Below are positions 1 through 7,851 of a stretch of DNA of 15,688 bases, one piece after another; position 1 is the stretch's first letter, and every line of letters starts with the position of its first letter. The notes beneath the pieces are model-generated. The model had not been told where the DNA came from and made no database searches. It worked only from the letters and a program-made list of their open reading frames with translations. The position numbers and the translations under genes are program-made. The stretch covers positions 1 through 15,688 of the forward strand of contig CALEHZ010000273.1 of the NCBI GenBank assembly GCA_937875715.1, given 5' to 3'. This stretch comes from an uncultured Campylobacter sp. (lineage in GTDB: Bacteria > Campylobacterota > Campylobacteria > Campylobacterales > Campylobacteraceae).

Positions 1-2834
1 AAAAATGTGGAATTCAAAGGAATTTCTTTTAAATCTTTGTTTAAATTTTTAGCATTTATAAAAGAGATTTCATTTATATTTTTTTCATCCAAAAAGCATT
101 TTATAATGCTCTCAAAAAGCGCTAAAAACTGCTCCATCAGCCACTTTGAATAAAGTAAATTATTATAAGTCAAAGAAAACTCAAAATTACCATTTTTCTT
201 TGTTAGCATTAAAAGCAAATCTAAGTTCTTATGCTTTACATTTATAGTGTTTATTTCTACATTTTGCCCACCTAGCTTTATATCATCAATCAAATCATCT
301 TGATAGACAAAAGCCACTTTTACATCATTAAAAGCAATTTTAGATAAATAGCTTGAATGCGCGCTATATTCGTCTTTTGTGGTACAAAGCGTTTTTAAAA
401 TATCAGTTTTTGGCATATTAAAGTGAAGTGCGAAAGTCTCTACAAACATACCAACGCAATTTTGTAAATCTTTGTGATGTCTGCCTTTGTTTGAGAGCAA
501 AAACTCACACTCATTTTCAGCATTAAACTTCATCAAAGTTAGCCCAAAAACACTAGCAAAAAACGAATCAGTCCCAAGCTTATTTGCTCTTAAAAATTCC
601 TTGATTTTTTCGCTATTATTTAAGCTTTTTTCTAAGTAGAATTCTTCATTTTTATTTTCATCAAAAATATCGCTAATTGGAGCTGAGTTTATATTCATAA
701 TTTCATGCTTAAAGCTATCTTTTTGCCTATTTTCTAAAAGCTCTAAATAATTTTTTGAAAAAGCAAAAGCTTCTGGTTTAATTTTGCTTTTTTGCCATCA
801 TAAAAATCAGCAATATCGTTTAAAAAAATCTTTATAGAACTGCCATTAAAAATGCTGTGATGAATATCTCCAAAGAAGTAATATTCGCCTTTAAGCTCAC
901 ATAAACAAAAGCGATAAAGCGCAGAATTTTCTAAATCAAAAGGCTTTACAAAGCTAGAAATAAAGCTTTTTAAGCTTTGAATTTTTTGGAATTCTAGTTT
1001 TAAATCTTGCTTTTCATAAAGCATTTCATCATTTGTGATTTTTGAAGATAATATTTTATGCGACAAAAAAGCAGAGTTTAAAGCACTCTCAAACTTCTTT
1101 ATATCAACATTTTTTGGCAGTTTTAAATAAAATGGAATATTATAAGTAAGATCATCATTGCTATGTCCCATCACTACGCTAAGCTGCGATGGATTTAGCT
1201 TGTTTTTTTCATTATCATTATCTAGGCTTTTTAGCGTTTTAGATGCTTTTATGATGTTTGCTGGGGTTTTTTCTTTTAAGATTAAACTAGGATTTATGCC
1301 TTTAAGTTTTGATTTACTAGCAATCACAGCAGCACTAAGTGAATCCCCACCAAGCAAGATAAAATCATCATCTAAGCCCACTTTACCACATTTTAGCACA
1401 CTTTCAAAAATTTCACAAAGTTCTATCTCATCAGGGCTTTTTGGGGCAACAAAATCTTTTTTAGTGCTTATTTCATTTGGCTCATTTAGCGCCTTTCTAT
1501 CTAGCTTACCATTTAGATTTTTTGGCAAAGCATCCATAAAGACAAAATAGCGTGGAATCATATAATCAGGCAGTTTTTTAGCTAGTTCATCACGCAAAAG
1601 CTCTGCGCTTAAACCACTTCCTACCACAAAGCCCACAAGATATTTATCAAAGTCGCCAAAGGCCTTCACGGCGCATTCTTTTAGATTTTTTATCTTATTT
1701 AAAGCAGCTTCAATCTCAAAAATTTCAACTCTTTGTCCGTGGATTTTTACCATCCAGTCTTTGCGACCTGTGATGATAGCATCGCCATTTTTGTCTTTAT
1801 AGCCCAAATCGCCTGTTAAAATCAGCGTTTTATCCCCTTGCTTGATAAAAGTTTCTTTTGTTTTTTGCTTATCTTTAAAATAGCTAGTATTAAAATCGAC
1901 CTGAACTACAATCTGTCCGATTTGCCCAGTTTTACACTCTTTATTATTTTCATCTAAAACTAGAATTCTAGCTTCTTTTGAGCCTTTGCCAATTGGCGTA
2001 TTGTCGTATTTTTTATCTATTTTAAAGCTACTTACAAGCCCAACGCTCTCGCTCATTCCATAAAAATTAAAAAATTCTATATCATCATAATAAACACCGC
2101 TAAGCCTTTCAGATTCCACATGGAGCACCTTTAAAGCTGGTTTTTCCTTAAAAAGATTTAAAAGCGAAGGCGGCAGCATACCGCTTTTAACTTTATGCTT
2201 TTTATAGTATTTATTTAAAAGCTCTGGGGAAATTCTCACATCGTCTGGGATAATGTGAATTTCATTATTTATACAAATCCACACAAAAAATCCACCACAA
2301 AACCAACAAAAGAGAATTGTAAAATACTACCATATATAGAATTCTCAAAGCTTTTTAGCATTGGCAAAGAGCGTTTTACGGCGCTACTTATATCTTTATT
2401 AGTGTGTAAAACGCCCTTTGGCAGATTTGTAGAACCTGATGTGTATATAAGCAAGGCAGGAGCGTCATCTGCGCCTAAACTCTCATAAAATTCAAACTCA
2501 TCAATATCAGCAAAAAATTCACTTTTTATCTCTAAAAATGCCTTGCTTTCTTTTAGAATAAAATCCACTCTTTGCCTTGGATACTGCGTATTTAGCGGCA
2601 CCACGACAAGCCCAGCTTTTAAAATTCCCAAATAGCTTGCGGCGTATTCTATACTTCTTGGCAAGTTTATAGCGATAAAATAGCCATTTTAGCCCCAAAA
2701 GAGTGAAGTTTATGAGCGATTTTTGAGCTTAAAATATCTAGTTCTTTGTAGCTGATTTTTTGCCCGTTATGAACGAGTGCGATTTTATTTGCATTTTTTT
2801 GGACTGATTTTTTAAAAAATTCTATATAATTCAT
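1..2834 (-). pseudogene. NRPS-like protein (A-PCP-C), 3 frameshifts, partial at window edge
   Basis: A nonribosomal-peptide-synthetase-like enzyme that would activate a carboxylic acid as adenylate, load it on a carrier thiol and condense it. Reading from 2834 leftwards, the pieces are an N-terminal adenylation segment to about 2690, a middle piece to about 2290 carrying the TSGSTNLPKG core, and a piece to about 790. That last piece has GMSES, TGDLGY, GRKDWMVKIHGQRVE, NLNGKLDRKAL and a carrier site LGGDSL (Ser codon 1340-1342). A condensation domain follows with HHSIFNG (842-862) and VGMFVET, open to base 1. Each frame break is repaired by adding one base to an A/T run: T4 at 2687-2690, A6 at 2285-2290, T6 at 788-793. 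The start at 2834 is preferred over an in-frame ATG at 2876 because it lies 2 bases after the copA stop and follows AAAGG. The downstream end lies outside the window. Either a decayed gene or indel errors; the domain calls are firm, the product unknown. Confidence 0.85.
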
Positions 2835-2836
2835 AT

Positions 2837-4999
2837 TTAAGCCTTTAATAGCCTTAGTGAGTTTAGCACCACGCAAAGTGAGCTTACGCTCATCGCAAAT
2901 GCTGAAATAGCTGGATTTAAAGCTAGATTAAAGGCACTAAATGCCCCAGTGGCTAGTGGAATGCAAATGCTGTTGTAGCAAAACGCCCAAAATAGATTTT
3001 GCTTGATGATTTTTAGCGTCCTTTTGCCAAGCTCAAAGGTCTTTAAAATACCCATAATATCATTATTTACAAGCACTATATCACTAGCATTTTTGGCTAT
3101 ATCGCAAGAGTCGCCCACAGCAATGCTGATATCTGCGTTTTTAAGGGCAAGTGCGTCATTTATGCCATCGCCTACAAAAAGCACTTTATTATTTTTAGAA
3201 AATTCACTTAGCAAATCTGCTTTTTGCTGTGGCAAAAGCTCTGCGTAAAAGTCCTTTATTTCAAGTTTAGCAGCTATTTTTTCTACGCTTTTTTCATTAT
3301 CTCCGCTTAAAAGCACGCTTTTTAAATTATATTTTTTTAGCTCTTTTATCAGCTCATTTGTGTTTTCTTTTAGCTCATCATTTAGCAAGATATAGCCCAA
3401 ATACTGCGAGTTTCTAGCACACAAAACTAAAATCCCTTGCCCCAAAGTAGCTTTTTGATTTTCATCTAAAAAAATCCCGTTTTGATTTAAAAGCTTTTCA
3501 TTTCCAAGCACGAGTTTTTCACCATTATAGTAGCATTCTATGCCAAGTCCAGCTAGAAATTTTAGCTCTTTAAAATCGCTTGAATTTTTTGAATTTTTTG
3601 CTTTGGCAATCGCTTGTGCGATAGGATGAGTGCTAGTAGCACAAAGTGAGCTAAAAAGTGTGTAATTCTCATCATCAAGGCTAGAAAATTCAACACTTAA
3701 AGCACCTTTTGTAAGTGTGCCGGTTTTATCAAAAAGCACTAAATTTATTTTGCTAATTTGTTCTAAAATGCTAGGATTTTTGATTAAAATCCCATTTTTA
3801 AAAGCCCTTGAAATAGCACAAACCAAAGCAATAGGCACAGCAAGCCCAAGCGCACAAGGACAAGAAATCACAAGCACGCTAATAGCAAAATTTAGCCCTC
3901 TAAAAATATCAACAAAGCTCCAACAAACAAGCGTCAAAACTGAAATCAAAATTACAAAAGGCACAAAAATATTTGAGATTTTATCACTAAGTCTTGCGAT
4001 ATTTAGCTTGGCTGTGGCTGAGCTTTGCAAATTTTCTATTATGCTAGCCAAAACACTCTCATTTGGCTTTTTATCGATTTTTGCGCTTATTAGCCCATTT
4101 TCGTTTATCGTCCCAGCAAAAATGCGCTCACCAACGCCTTTAAACTTTGGCAAACTCTCGCCATTTATACTAGCTTCGTTTAGCTGTGCTGAGCCAGAGA
4201 TTATTATAGCATCACTTGGGACGATTTGACCTGCTTTGATGACGATTATATCATCTATTTTTAGCTCGCTTGCTTTGATTTCTTTATTTACGCCATTTGG
4301 CTCTATGATGGTTGCACGCTGTGGCATCAGCGATATAAGGCTTAAAAGCTCATTGCTACTTTTAGCTTTTGCCTTACTCTCAAGCACTTTGCCAAGCAGC
4401 ACAAAGGTGATTATCATCACTGGGCTATCAAAATACAGATTTAAATTTTCTAGATTTAAAAAATTCAAAGTAGTAAATTTGCTATAAAAAAATAAAAATA
4501 AAGAGTAAAAATAAGCACTTAGCACGCCAAGACTAACAAGCGTGTTCATGTCAAAATTACGCTCTTTTAGGCTTTTAATAGCATGAGTAAAAAAATGTGA
4601 GCCACAAAATATCACACAAATCGTAGCAACAGCCAGGCTAAAAATATCGCCCATTTGATAATGTTTGCCAAAAAGCATGGCAAAATGAAAAAACATCACA
4701 CAAAGCGTGCAAAATACGCAAATAATAAATTTTACTTTAAGTGCAGAAAATTCAAGCTTTTGTGCTTTTAAAAACTCGTTATAATCGCTTGTTGCGACAA
4801 AGCCAAGACGTTTTATTTTTTCTTTGATTTCATTTTGGATTTGCCCAGCAAAGAAGCCTTTTTCAAGCTCAAAAACGCCGCTATTATCGGCAATGCTTAC
4901 ATTTGCGCTTTTTACGCCCCCAATTTTTTGAGTAGCACGAGTGATAGCATTAGCGCAATTTACGCAGCTCATGCCAGAGATATTTAGGCGAATTTTCAC
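2837..4999 (-). CDS. copA: Copper-exporting P1B-type ATPase CopA
   Basis: Inner-membrane pump that exports Cu(I) using ATP. The 720 residues start with a heavy-metal-associated domain (about 1-70, metal site GMSCVNC with C12 and C15). Membrane helices follow, then NGES in the actuator domain (281-ish), the transmembrane CPC motif (380-382), the phosphorylated Asp in DKTGT (D424), the nucleotide-site HP (458-459), GDGIND (610-615), YN in helix 7 (675-676) and MSVSS in helix 8 (703-707). CPC plus YN plus MxxSS is the signature of the P1B-1 copper subgroup. The actuator motif has Asn where Thr is usual (NGE for TGE). It starts with GTG and overlaps the copZ stop by 4 bases (GTGA), indicating translational coupling. 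It is intact over 2.1 kb of AT-rich sequence, in contrast with the frameshifted gene directly downstream. One N-terminal metal domain is normal for the family. Confidence 0.95.
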   Translation of the reverse strand: MKIRLNISGMSCVNCANAITRATQKIGGVKSANVSIADNSGVFELEKGFFAGQIQNEIKEKIKRLGFVATSDYNEFLKAQKLEFSALKVKFIICVFCTLCVMFFHFAMLFGKHYQMGDIFSLAVATICVIFCGSHFFTHAIKSLKERNFDMNTLVSLGVLSAYFYSLFLFFYSKFTTLNFLNLENLNLYFDSPVMIITFVLLGKVLESKAKAKSSNELLSLISLMPQRATIIEPNGVNKEIKASELKIDDIIVIKAGQIVPSDAIIISGSAQLNEASINGESLPKFKGVGERIFAGTINENGLISAKIDKKPNESVLASIIENLQSSATAKLNIARLSDKISNIFVPFVILISVLTLVCWSFVDIFRGLNFAISVLVISCPCALGLAVPIALVCAISRAFKNGILIKNPSILEQISKINLVLFDKTGTLTKGALSVEFSSLDDENYTLFSSLCATSTHPIAQAIAKAKNSKNSSDFKELKFLAGLGIECYYNGEKLVLGNEKLLNQNGIFLDENQKATLGQGILVLCARNSQYLGYILLNDELKENTNELIKELKKYNLKSVLLSGDNEKSVEKIAAKLEIKDFYAELLPQQKADLLSEFSKNNKVLFVGDGINDALALKNADISIAVGDSCDIAKNASDIVLVNNDIMGILKTFELGKRTLKIIKQNLFWAFCYNSICIPLATGAFSAFNLALNPAISAFAMSVSSLCVVLNSLRLLKA

Positions 5000-5202
5000 T
5001 GCTTTACTTCTCTAATCACGCTAAATCCAAGCTCGTCCATAGCTTCTTTAAAGGCATCAATTCTGCTTTCGTCTATTTCTACGCTTACACGGCGTGGCGT
5101 GGTGCTTAAATCCACGCTGATATCGCCAAAATCATCTTTTAGCGCGTTTTTAATGGTATTTGCGCAGTTTTGGCAATTTATATTATTTGCTTCAAAAATC
5201 AT
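4996..5202 (-). CDS. copZ: Copper chaperone CopZ / heavy-metal-associated domain protein
   Basis: A 68-residue cytoplasmic protein that is a single heavy-metal-associated fold, expected to carry Cu(I) to the N-terminal domain of CopA. The metal site is NCQNC (C10, C13). The usual Met two residues before the first Cys is Ile here, but the CxxC pair is kept. The C-terminal ELGFSV matches the last strand of the family. AAGGA (complement of 5209-5213) lies 6 bases before the ATG. It is the first gene of the copZ-copA-NRPS-like operon and is divergent from yebC across 110 bases. A copper-sensing regulator is not present in the window. A mercury-binding MerP-like role is possible in principle, but the linked copper ATPase makes CopZ the better name. 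Confidence 0.85.
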   Translation of the reverse strand: MIFEANNINCQNCANTIKNALKDDFGDISVDLSTTPRRVSVEIDESRIDAFKEAMDELGFSVIREVKQ

Positions 5203-5275
5203 CTTATATCCTTAGCTTTAATATTTTTAAATTCTATAATTTTTTTTTAAATTTTATAAAAATAAAAAGCAATTT

Positions 5276-5284
5276 TGCTATAAT
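5276..5284 (+). promoter_or_regulatory. Extended -10 promoter for yebC
   Basis: TTTGCTATAAT is a near-ideal extended -10 (TGN-TATAAT, hexamer 5279-5284) of the form used by the main sigma factor in Campylobacter. It is preceded by T-rich and A-rich runs rather than a clear -35 box, which is also typical of the group. It is 28 bases before the yebC ATG and reads away from copZ. The same 5203-5312 gap must also hold the copZ promoter. On the minus strand TATAGAAT (complement of 5231-5238) is a weaker candidate. Confidence 0.6.
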
Positions 5285-5312
5285 TTTACAAAATTTATTT
5301 TAAAGGATTTTT

Positions 5313-6020
5313 ATGGGACGAGCATTTGAATACCGCAGAGCAAGCAAAGAAGCTAGATGGGACAAGATGAGCAAGCTATTTCCAAAGCTTGGCAAGGCTA
5401 TCACAATAGCTGCAAAAGAAGGCGGAACTGACCCAGATATGAACCCAAAACTTCGCACCGCAATCGCCACCGCTAAGGCGCAAAATATGCCAAAGGACAA
5501 TATCGATGCTGCGATAAAAAGAGCAAACGGCAAGGACAGCGCAGATATCAAAACTATATTTTACGACGGCAAGGGCGCACACGGCGTTCAAATCGTAGTA
5601 GAGACCGCCACAGACAACCCAACTCGCACCGTGGCAAATATAAAATCAATTTTTAACAAAAACGGCGGCGAAATGCTACCATCAGGCTCGCTAAACTTTA
5701 TGTTTTCTCGCAAGGCTGTATTTAGCTGTGAGCCTTATAGTGGCGACGCAGACGAGCTAGAACTTGCGCTAATCGACGCCGGACTTGAAGAAATGGAGAG
5801 CAGTGAAGATGAACTTCGCATAATAGGCGATTACACAGCATTTGGCACGCTTTCATCGGCTTTGGAAGAAAACGGACTTGTAATAAAAAAAGGCGCTTTG
5901 GAATTCCTACCAAACTCTACTATTTCATTAAATGACGAGCAAATGGAAGGGCTAGAAAAACTACTAGATAAGCTTGAAGATGATGATGATGTTCAAGCAG
6001 TCTACACAAATGTAGAGTAA
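5313..6020 (+). CDS. yebC: YebC/PmpR/TACO1 family protein
   Basis: A 235-residue cytoplasmic protein of the YebC/PmpR family, the usual length for it. The start [21 protein letters not shown], the segment [22 protein letters not shown] and [15 protein letters not shown] are family hallmarks, as is the acidic C-terminus [14 protein letters not shown]. Members have been described as transcriptional regulators and, more recently, as translation factors that help ribosomes through difficult stretches; which applies here cannot be read from sequence. AAAGGA (5302-5307) stands 5 bases before the ATG, with a strong -10 upstream. It is followed after 3 bases by a small membrane-protein gene and then by a cyclophilin gene. 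To my recollection yebC and a peptidyl-prolyl isomerase gene (Cj1172c-Cj1171c) are also neighbours in C. jejuni. Confidence 0.93.
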   Translation: MGRAFEYRRASKEARWDKMSKLFPKLGKAITIAAKEGGTDPDMNPKLRTAIATAKAQNMPKDNIDAAIKRANGKDSADIKTIFYDGKGAHGVQIVVETATDNPTRTVANIKSIFNKNGGEMLPSGSLNFMFSRKAVFSCEPYSGDADELELALIDAGLEEMESSEDELRIIGDYTAFGTLSSALEENGLVIKKGALEFLPNSTISLNDEQMEGLEKLLDKLEDDDDVQAVYTNVE

Positions 6021-6023
6021 AAA

Positions 6024-6251
6024 ATGAGCCAAAAAGACAGAGTTAATCAAAAAATAAATAACTACCATATTTATTTAGCATCGCTTTTGGCTGGATTTTT
6101 AGGGCTTATTGGCTTTATTTTTACTTCTTTTGGTAAAAGTGAAAATTGGTTGATAATTCTAGCCTGTGTGGCTTGTGTTGGTGTTATGTTTTTAATAGCA
6201 CTTTTACAAGGCAAAATAAACAAAGCAAGTGATGAGCTAGGGGGTTTATAA
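6024..6251 (+). CDS. Small two-helix membrane protein, unknown function
   Basis: A 75-residue protein with a short charged N-terminus and two hydrophobic helices (about residues 17-34 and 43-61), separated by the hydrophilic turn GKSENW and ending in a polar tail. It begins 3 bases after the yebC stop with no strong ribosome site of its own, so it is probably translated by coupling from yebC. Its stop overlaps the next ATG by one base (TAATG). I do not recognise the family. The clean coupling on both sides and the compositional match to neighbours make it a real gene rather than chance. Its place between yebC and the isomerase gives no clear function. Confidence 0.75.
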   Translation: MSQKDRVNQKINNYHIYLASLLAGFLGLIGFIFTSFGKSENWLIILACVACVGVMFLIALLQGKINKASDELGGL

Positions 6252-6352
6252 TGGAAATTTTAGTTGGTGTAATGGTGCTTAGTGCTGTTGCGTTTCTAGG
6301 CTATATGTCGCTATTTGTAGCTGGAAAAAACAGCAAAAAAGCGACAAATTAA
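6251..6352 (+). CDS. 33-residue single-helix membrane miniprotein
   Basis: A very short open frame, ATG at 6251-6253 overlapping the preceding stop by one base (TAATG). It encodes 33 residues: MEILVGVMVLSAVAFLGYMS begins a single hydrophobic helix (about 3-24), followed by a basic tail rich in Lys, Asn and Ser. Positive charge after the helix predicts an N-out, C-in orientation. It is separated by 14 bases from the cyclophilin ATG, with AAAGGA in that gap. No homologue is known to me. The coupling and the helix-plus-basic-tail layout support translation, but length alone cannot exclude a spurious frame. Confidence 0.55.
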   Translation: MEILVGVMVLSAVAFLGYMSLFVAGKNSKKATN

Positions 6353-6366
6353 AATAAAGGACAAAA

Positions 6367-6858
6367 ATGGAAGAGTTAAAAACTTATGAAATAAACGAAA
6401 CTGAGCTGGCAAAATGCGCTTATGCCGTGCTTAGCACCGAACATGGCGATATAAAAATAAAATTATACCCAAAATCAGCCCCACAGACTGTGGCAAACTT
6501 CGCAGGGCTTGCAAAATCAGGCTTTTATGATGGGCTTACATTTCACAGAGTGATCCCTGGCTTTGTAGCACAAGGCGGCTGTCCATACGGCACTGGCACA
6601 GGCGGACCTGGTTGGCGCATCAAATGCGAGTGCGTAGGGCAAAAAGAAAAACACAAAAAAGGCACACTCTCAATGGCTCACGCTGGCCGTGATACTGGCG
6701 GTTCGCAGTTTTTCATCTGCTTTGAAGCGCAGCCTCATTTAGACGGCGTTCATACGATTTTTGGCGATATTTGTGATGATGAGAGCCTAAAAGTGCTTGA
6801 TAAAATCAAGCAAAACGATAAAATAGTAAAAATTGAAATCAAAGAAAAATTAGATTAA
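6367..6858 (+). CDS. ppiB: Cyclophilin-type peptidyl-prolyl cis-trans isomerase
   Basis: A 163-residue enzyme that speeds cis-trans isomerisation of Xaa-Pro bonds during protein folding. Catalytic and binding residues of the cyclophilin fold are present: FHRVIPGFVAQGG (R61, Q69), GSQFFICF (F115-F116 region) and QPHLDGVHTIFG (124-133). The human-type Trp before LDG is His, as is common in bacterial forms that bind cyclosporin weakly. There is no signal peptide, so it is expected in the cytoplasm. AAAGGA (6356-6361) lies 5 bases before the ATG. It is the last gene of the yebC cluster, and intergenic palindromes begin 7 bases after its stop. Confidence 0.93.
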   Translation: MEELKTYEINETELAKCAYAVLSTEHGDIKIKLYPKSAPQTVANFAGLAKSGFYDGLTFHRVIPGFVAQGGCPYGTGTGGPGWRIKCECVGQKEKHKKGTLSMAHAGRDTGGSQFFICFEAQPHLDGVHTIFGDICDDESLKVLDKIKQNDKIVKIEIKEKLD

Positions 6859-6865
6859 ATTTTAT

Positions 6866-6930
6866 GAATTTTATAAAATTCAGTGTTTGAATTTTTTGAA
6901 TTTTATAAAATTCACTTCGCAGCAGTGAAT
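6866..6930. repeat. Two 16-bp palindromes plus hairpin module
   Basis: The 112-base gap between the cyclophilin gene and uppP holds two exact copies of the perfect palindrome GAATTTTATAAAATTC (6866-6881 and 6898-6913). The second runs into ACTTCGCAGCAGTGAAT (6914-6930). Together these form a second hairpin, ATTCACT, loop TCGCAGC, AGTGAAT (6910-6930). The same CTTCGCAGCAGTGAAT string recurs at 12555-12570. Placement straight after a stop codon suggests a transcription end or a protein-binding site. The paired palindromes can also pair with each other. Confidence 0.85.
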
Positions 6931-6970
6931 GAACTTTAAAAATTTTATTTAAAGCAAAATAAGGACAAAC

Positions 6971-7771
6971 TTGGATATTTTTCACGCAATATTTTTAGGC
7001 ATTATCGAAGGACTAACTGAATTTTTGCCAGTTAGTTCTACAGGTCATATGATACTAGCAGCCAAGCTTTTAGGCTTAGAACACGACAATAACGACATTT
7101 TAAAGTGCTTTGAAGTAGCTATTCAGCTTGGTAGCATTTTAGCAGTCGCAGCACTCTTTTTTAAGCGTTTAAGCCGTGATTTTAGCTTGCTAATCAAACT
7201 AGCACTGGGCTTTGTCCCCACAGGTCTCATCGGGCTTTTACTTTATAAACATATAAAAGAGCTTTTTAGCCCAAATGTCGTAGCCTACGCACTTATCGTT
7301 GGTGGCGTTGTTTTCATCATTGTAGAGCTTTTTATAAAGCGTAAAGCCGGAGCACAAATAAACACAGACGAGCCATCAAACGATGAAATAAGCGCAATCA
7401 GCTATAAAAACGCTCTAATTATTGGCTTAGCGCAAAGTTTAGCGATGATTCCTGGAACTTCAAGAAGTGGCGCAACCATCGTTGCAGGACTGCTTTGCGG
7501 ACTTTCTCGCAGGGCAGCAGCTGCATTTAGCTTTTTACTAGCGCTGCCTACGATGTTTGCGGCGACTTTTTATGATATTTTTAAAAATAGAGAGATTTTT
7601 GCTCAAAATTTTGATAATATTTTTGTATTCTTGCTTGGCGGTGCTGTGGCGTTTGTTGTCGCTTTTATCGTGCTTAAAGCCTTTTTGAATTTCTTAGCAA
7701 AGTTTTCATATATAAGCTTTGGTGTGTATAGAATTTTGCTTGGGGCTGTGTTTTTAATTTTTGTGCTTTGA
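6971..7771 (+). CDS. uppP: Undecaprenyl-diphosphate phosphatase UppP (BacA family)
   Basis: Polytopic inner-membrane enzyme that dephosphorylates undecaprenyl diphosphate, recycling the lipid carrier for peptidoglycan and surface glycans. Overproduction in other bacteria gives bacitracin resistance. It has 266 residues, the normal length. Active-site segments are EGLTEFLPVSSTGH (E13, E17, H26) and PGTSRSGAT (161-169, R165), with about eight hydrophobic segments. I chose the TTG at 6971 as start because AAGGA (6961-6965) precedes it at good spacing and the next residues, DIFHAIFLGIIEG, match the family N-terminus. The TGA stop is part of an intergenic palindrome (7770-7785). Confidence 0.93.
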   Translation: MDIFHAIFLGIIEGLTEFLPVSSTGHMILAAKLLGLEHDNNDILKCFEVAIQLGSILAVAALFFKRLSRDFSLLIKLALGFVPTGLIGLLLYKHIKELFSPNVVAYALIVGGVVFIIVELFIKRKAGAQINTDEPSNDEISAISYKNALIIGLAQSLAMIPGTSRSGATIVAGLLCGLSRRAAAAFSFLLALPTMFAATFYDIFKNREIFAQNFDNIFVFLLGGAVAFVVAFIVLKAFLNFLAKFSYISFGVYRILLGAVFLIFVL

Positions 7772-7785
7772 ATTTTATAAAATTC
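7770..7785. repeat. 16-bp palindrome GAATTTTATAAAATTC at uppP stop
   Basis: An exact copy of the dispersed palindrome. Its first two bases are the last two of the uppP TGA stop, so the repeat supplies part of the stop codon. It is the only copy in the 80-base gap before the kinase gene and could act as a weak terminator or a dimer-binding site. Confidence 0.85.
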
Positions 7786-7816
7786 ACATTTTTTAGTAAA
7801 AAGTTAATAAATTTTC

Positions 7817-7824
7817 TATAAAAT
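7817..7824 (+). promoter_or_regulatory. Candidate -10 of the kinase gene
   Basis: TATAAAAT sits 28 bases before the kinase ATG in an AT-rich stretch. AAGG (7839-7842) and AAAGG (7844-7848) are possible ribosome sites. The spacing is right for the group's main sigma factor, but the region is so AT-rich that similar hexamers arise easily. Confidence 0.35.
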
Positions 7825-7851
7825 TATGAGAATTTTTTAAGGCAAAGGTAA

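Noticed and set aside
1158..1550. Plus-strand open frame of 130 codons inside the NRPS-like gene
   Set aside because: Low-complexity Ser/Leu/Phe-rich shadow of the antisense coding frame, with no ribosome site or family motifs.
788..2690. Homopolymer tracts in the NRPS-like gene as phase-variation switches
   Set aside because: Tracts of 4-6 A/T bases are too short, and Campylobacter switching usually uses long G/C tracts; three independent losses fit decay or error better.
3717..4229. Plus-strand open frame of 170 codons opposite copA
   Set aside because: Shadow frame; the copA reading holds all P-type ATPase motifs.
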